Part shown: positions 61,483 to 64,000 of the stretch, piece by piece
Numbering within the stretch: position 1 is the stretch's first letter
How the letters are laid out: each line of letters starts with the position of its first letter
Source of the DNA: Synechococcales cyanobacterium CNB
GTDB taxonomy: Bacteria > Planctomycetota > Phycisphaerae > Phycisphaerales > UBA1924
Length of the DNA stretch: 64,000 bases
Reading direction: 5' to 3'
Assembly: GCA_030263455.1 (NCBI GenBank)
Contig: SZOZ01000009.1
Location: 62,001-126,000, forward strand
Position numbers and translations under genes: made by a program
The notes under the pieces: generated by a model
What the model was told of the DNA's origin: nothing
What the model saw: only the letters and a program-made list of their open reading frames with translations
Databases searched by the model: none

Positions 61483-62484
61483 TCACCCCTCCCCGAACCA
61501 CCCCCCCACCACGGTGAACAGCCCCGCCACGTACAGTCCGTAGCCGCACAGCAGCACGGCACCCTCCGTCCTCGAAATCTTCGCCCCGCTCAGCATGATC
61601 GGCAGGCAGGCGAGGCTCGCCGCGAGCATGACAGGCACGTCGAACCAGAGGACCTGGCGCGACACGGCTTGGGGCGTGGCGAGGCAGGTGATGCCCAGGA
61701 TGCCAAGGATGTTGAAGACGTTCGAGCCGAGGATGTTGCCGACGGCGAGGTCGGGCTGCCCGCGCATGGCTGCGACGACGGACGTGAACAACTCGGGCGC
61801 GGACGTGCCGACCGCGACGATGGTCAGGCCGATGACGAGTTCGGAGACGCCCAGGGTGCGCGCGATCTCGCTGGCGGACGCGACGAGCAGGTACGACCCG
61901 CCGACGAGCATCGCCAGCCCCGCCAGCACCATCGCAACACAGACCAGCGGGCGCGTCATGGGGCCGGGCTTGTCGAGGCCGAGTTCGTGCTCGAGTTCCC
62001 GCTCGGCGGCGGCCTCGGCCTCTCGCTGGGCGTCGCGCCGCCCGCGGACGTAGCCGAACCAGACGTAGGCGAGGAGGGCGAGCAGCATGAGCGTCCCGTG
62101 CCAGCGCTCGAGCCGCCCGCCGGAGGTGAGCGCGATCCACGGCACGCAGGCCACCGCGATCACGATGAAGGTCTCGCGGCGGACCAGGTCCAGTTTCAGG
62201 GCGATGGGGCAGATGAGCGAGGCGACGCCGAGGATGAGGGCGATGTTGCAGATGTTGCTGCCGACGACGTTGCCGACGGCGATGTCAGCGCTGCCGCGCA
62301 CGGCGGCTGTCACCGACGTGGCGAGTTCCGGCGTCGAGGTGCCGAACCCGACGATGGTCAGGCCGATGAAGAACGACGACACGCCCATCCGCTTCGCCAG
62401 CGACGCGGCGCCGCGCACCAGCCCCTCCGCCCCCAGCGTGAGCACCAGGAGCGACCCCGCCAGCAGCCCGAGTTGCACCAGCAT
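61483..62484 (-). CDS. Calcium/sodium antiporter, CaCA family (YrbG type)
   Basis: 333 residues, about ten helices. Two alpha-repeat motifs define CaCA exchangers: GFGTSTPELATSVTAA with GNVVGSNICNIALILG (repeat 1, about 48-85) and AVGTSAPELFTSVVAA with GNILGSNVFNILGILG (repeat 2). The Glu of STPEL/SAPEL coordinates cation. A cytoplasmic loop (~150-175; RRDAQREAEAAAERELEHEL) is charged. It exchanges sodium for calcium across the inner membrane. It lies 54 nt downstream of pfkA on the same strand and may be co-transcribed. Start ATG 62484 with no strong ribosome site. Confidence 0.93.
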   Translation of the reverse strand: MLVQLGLLAGSLLVLTLGAEGLVRGAASLAKRMGVSSFFIGLTIVGFGTSTPELATSVTAAVRGSADIAVGNVVGSNICNIALILGVASLICPIALKLDLVRRETFIVIAVACVPWIALTSGGRLERWHGTLMLLALLAYVWFGYVRGRRDAQREAEAAAERELEHELGLDKPGPMTRPLVCVAMVLAGLAMLVGGSYLLVASASEIARTLGVSELVIGLTIVAVGTSAPELFTSVVAAMRGQPDLAVGNILGSNVFNILGILGITCLATPQAVSRQVLWFDVPVMLAASLACLPIMLSGAKISRTEGAVLLCGYGLYVAGLFTVVGGWFGEG

Positions 62485-62538
62485 CTTCCACCCCCGAGCG
62501 CTGCGGCGCGCAAGCGCACAACGCTTCTCGCTGGAATG

Positions 62539-63639
62539 CTACTCCCGCTGTCCGAAACTCGTCCCCACCGCCCGCGCCGCCGCGAGCAGCGGCTCGGTCG
62601 GCTCGATCAGACGCTGCCTCCCCGCCGCTTCGAGCAGGTCGATGTCCCCCAGCCGCCCGCCCTGCATCACGATCAGCCGGTTCATGCGCCCGGCCTGCAG
62701 GAGGTCGAGCGCGCGGTCGCCGAACTGCGTCGCCAGCACACGGTCCGCGGCCACGGGCGTTCCGCCGCGCTGGACGTGCCCGAGCACGACGTAGCGCGAC
62801 TCGATGCCTGTGCGGTTCTCGATCTCGCCCGCGAGCCACCGCCCGATGCCGCCGAGGCGGATCGGGTCCGGGCTGGTCGGATCGACGCGTTCGACCATGC
62901 GCTCGCCGCCGAGGGGCTTGGCGCCCTCCGCGCAGCAGACGATCGAGAACCGCTTCCCGCGCTGCCGGCGCTCGACGATCCCGCTCGCCACCGCGTCGAG
63001 GTCGAAGGGTATCTCTGGGACGAGGATCACGTCCGCGCCGGCCGCGATGCCCGAGTGGAGCGCGATCCAGCCGGCGTTGCGACCCATGACCTCGACGACC
63101 ATCACGCGGTGGTGGCTCGCGGCGGTGGTGCGCACGCGGTCCATCGCTTCGGTGGCGGTCTGCACGGCGGTCTGGAAGCCGAAGGTGATCTCGGTCCCCC
63201 AGAGGTCGTTGTCGATCGTCTTGGGTACACCGACACAGGGCACGCCGCGCTCGGCGAACGGAGCGGCGCACGCCATCGTGCCGTCGCCGCCGATGACGAC
63301 GAGGGCGTCAAGGCCGTGATCTCGCACGTGGCGCATGCACAGGTCGGTGACGTCCTCGAACTTCGGCGTGCCGTCGGGGTTGCGGCCGGTGGCGAACCGG
63401 CAGGGGTTGGCACGGTTGTTCGACCCGAGGATCGTGCCGCCGGTGTGGAGGATGTTCGAGACGTCCTCGTCGGTGAGGGGTCTCACCCGATTCTCGATGA
63501 GGCCGAGGAATCCATCCTCGATGCCGATCACGTCGATGCCGTCGCGGAGGGCGTCCTTGACCACGGCCCGGATGACGGCGTTCAGCCCCGGACAGTCCCC
63601 GCCCCCCGTCAGCACGCCGATTCGGCCGATCTCGCCCAT
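62539..63639 (-). CDS. pfkA: 6-phosphofructokinase (group III-like, G104/K124 type)
   Basis: 366 residues. Glycolysis: phosphorylation of fructose 6-phosphate. Motifs: GRIGVLTGGGDCPGLNAVIR (nucleotide/phosphate loop), ILGSNNRANP, VVIGGDGTMACA (about 118) and VPKTIDNDLWGTEITFGF with the catalytic TIDND. In E. coli numbering residue 104 is Gly (GGDGT), as in ATP-users, and 124 is Lys (PKTIDND), as in PPi-users and atypical ATP enzymes. The donor is therefore probably ATP but needs assay. EVMGRNAGWIAL and GHVQRGG complete the site. A TATTAC box lies 9 nt before ATG 63639, so the mRNA could be nearly leaderless. Confidence 0.93.
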   Translation of the reverse strand: MGEIGRIGVLTGGGDCPGLNAVIRAVVKDALRDGIDVIGIEDGFLGLIENRVRPLTDEDVSNILHTGGTILGSNNRANPCRFATGRNPDGTPKFEDVTDLCMRHVRDHGLDALVVIGGDGTMACAAPFAERGVPCVGVPKTIDNDLWGTEITFGFQTAVQTATEAMDRVRTTAASHHRVMVVEVMGRNAGWIALHSGIAAGADVILVPEIPFDLDAVASGIVERRQRGKRFSIVCCAEGAKPLGGERMVERVDPTSPDPIRLGGIGRWLAGEIENRTGIESRYVVLGHVQRGGTPVAADRVLATQFGDRALDLLQAGRMNRLIVMQGGRLGDIDLLEAAGRQRLIEPTEPLLAAARAVGTSFGQRE

Positions 63640-63648
63640 TCGTGGATC

Positions 63649-63654
63649 GTAATA
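63649..63654 (-). promoter_or_regulatory. Candidate -10 box for pfkA
   Basis: Minus-strand TATTAC (63654-63649), within GGTATTACGATCC, ends 9 nt before the pfkA ATG. Transcription would begin about 3 nt before the start codon. No -35 recognised. Confidence 0.35.
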
Positions 63655-63780
63655 CCTCCGACGCCGGTATGCCGAAGGGGCAATGATTGTCTGTCCGGGG
63701 CGTTCTGCCTGCTGGCCGTTGCTCCCGCGGCGGGCGGCCGTGCGCCCCCCGTCCGTGGCCCGCTTTCGAGGGAATCGACC

Positions 63781-64000
63781 ATGACCCGCAGCAAGACGAT
63801 CCTGGTGGCGTTCGGAGTGGTTGCCGCGGCCGGACTGGCTATCGCCATCCAGCCGGTGCTGACGAAACCGAAACTGGAGCCTCTGTCGCCGGTCACGCTC
63901 GACGACGAGCCTGCCCAGGAGCCGACACCCGCCCCCGTGCGCCGAGCGGCTCCGGCACCGATCGCGGCCGCACCGGCCGATGAACGTCCGTCCCCGGGAC
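63781..64000 (+). CDS. Partial signal-anchored protein (runs off right edge)
   Basis: Only the first 73 codons are in the window. ATG 63781 opens MTRSKTILVAFGVVAAAGLA, one N-terminal membrane helix or signal, then a Pro/Ala/Glu-rich linker (DEPAQEPTPAPVRRAAPAP). The linker suggests a membrane-tethered protein whose functional domain is beyond the edge. No ribosome site stands out (GGGAATCGACC upstream). Divergent from pfkA with a 141-bp gap. No function can be assigned. Confidence 0.55.
   Translation, partial: MTRSKTILVAFGVVAAAGLAIAIQPVLTKPKLEPLSPVTLDDEPAQEPTPAPVRRAAPAPIAAAPADERPSPG

Overview
The window is 64 kb of GC-rich bacterial chromosome, roughly two-thirds G+C by eye. Its character is planctomycetal, most likely Phycisphaerae. 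The signs are a DUF1800/DUF1501 pair, secreted proteins with PEP-CTERM-like tails, a prepilin-type protein ending in a VDGHV block, alternative complex III (ActA), a MoxR/DUF58/von Willebrand A operon, a TPR-sulfotransferase, and multi-SPFH and ABC-2 clusters. I found no rRNA, insertion sequence, prophage or CRISPR array. There is one tRNA, a tRNA-Leu(GAG). The taxonomic call is inference from gene content only.

Layout. 1-5.3 kb: respiratory genes (actA running off the left edge, ctaA divergent), then DUF1800 and DUF1501. 5.3-8.2 kb: a lower-GC cassette of membrane and secreted proteins (MauE-like, a signal-anchored protein, a Cys-rich protein) facing a pseudopilin. 8.2-9.4 kb: a PadR repressor with a palindromic operator, and small genes. 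9.6-16.4 kb: a secreted PEP-CTERM-like protein, GroES, aroA, a TPR-sulfotransferase, a PAS protein without an output domain, and icd. 16.5-27.1 kb: a long minus-strand operon (fused ABC permease, NHL-repeat lipoprotein, VWA/GATase-like protein, MoxR, a GxxExxY gene, DUF58, BatA-like VWA). 27.3-31.4 kb: accB, accC, a second PEP-CTERM-like protein and an AsmA-like protein. 31.4-40.2 kb (minus): OppB/OppA without the rest of an Opp system, a HEAT-like secreted protein, a plant-type ferredoxin/flavodoxin-NADP reductase, a coiled-coil lipoprotein and a CX4CH protein. 40.3-42.8 kb: tRNA-Leu, a small conserved-looking gene, a small frameshifted membrane gene and an ABC-2 permease. 43.1-52.9 kb: a tight operon of three SPFH/HflKC-like proteins, an ABC-2 ATPase, its permease and a TPR-like membrane protein. 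52.9-54.8 kb: a lower-GC pair (trypsin-like protease, lipoprotein) with a good promoter. 54.8-64 kb: purC, a GH10-like protein, a ComEA-like HhH protein, mfd, a CaCA antiporter, pfkA and a partial membrane protein.

Working together. actA and ctaA serve quinol oxidation and terminal oxidase maturation. accB/accC start fatty-acid synthesis. aroA, purC, icd and pfkA are core metabolism. The MoxR-DUF58-VWA operon probably assembles or remodels envelope complexes, and the triple-SPFH/ABC operon probably organises a membrane machine.

The most unusual feature is not a gene. Short tandem repeats, mostly with 7-bp units or multiples of 7 and one with 8-bp units, recur across the window. They sit within about 0-45 nt upstream of start codons (DUF1501, icd, accC, DUF58, GxxExxY and two lipoproteins), in places where they could affect translation initiation. 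Next most notable are the triple-SPFH/ABC operon, the GxxExxY gene lodged with repeat flanks inside the MoxR operon, and several candidate leaderless genes.
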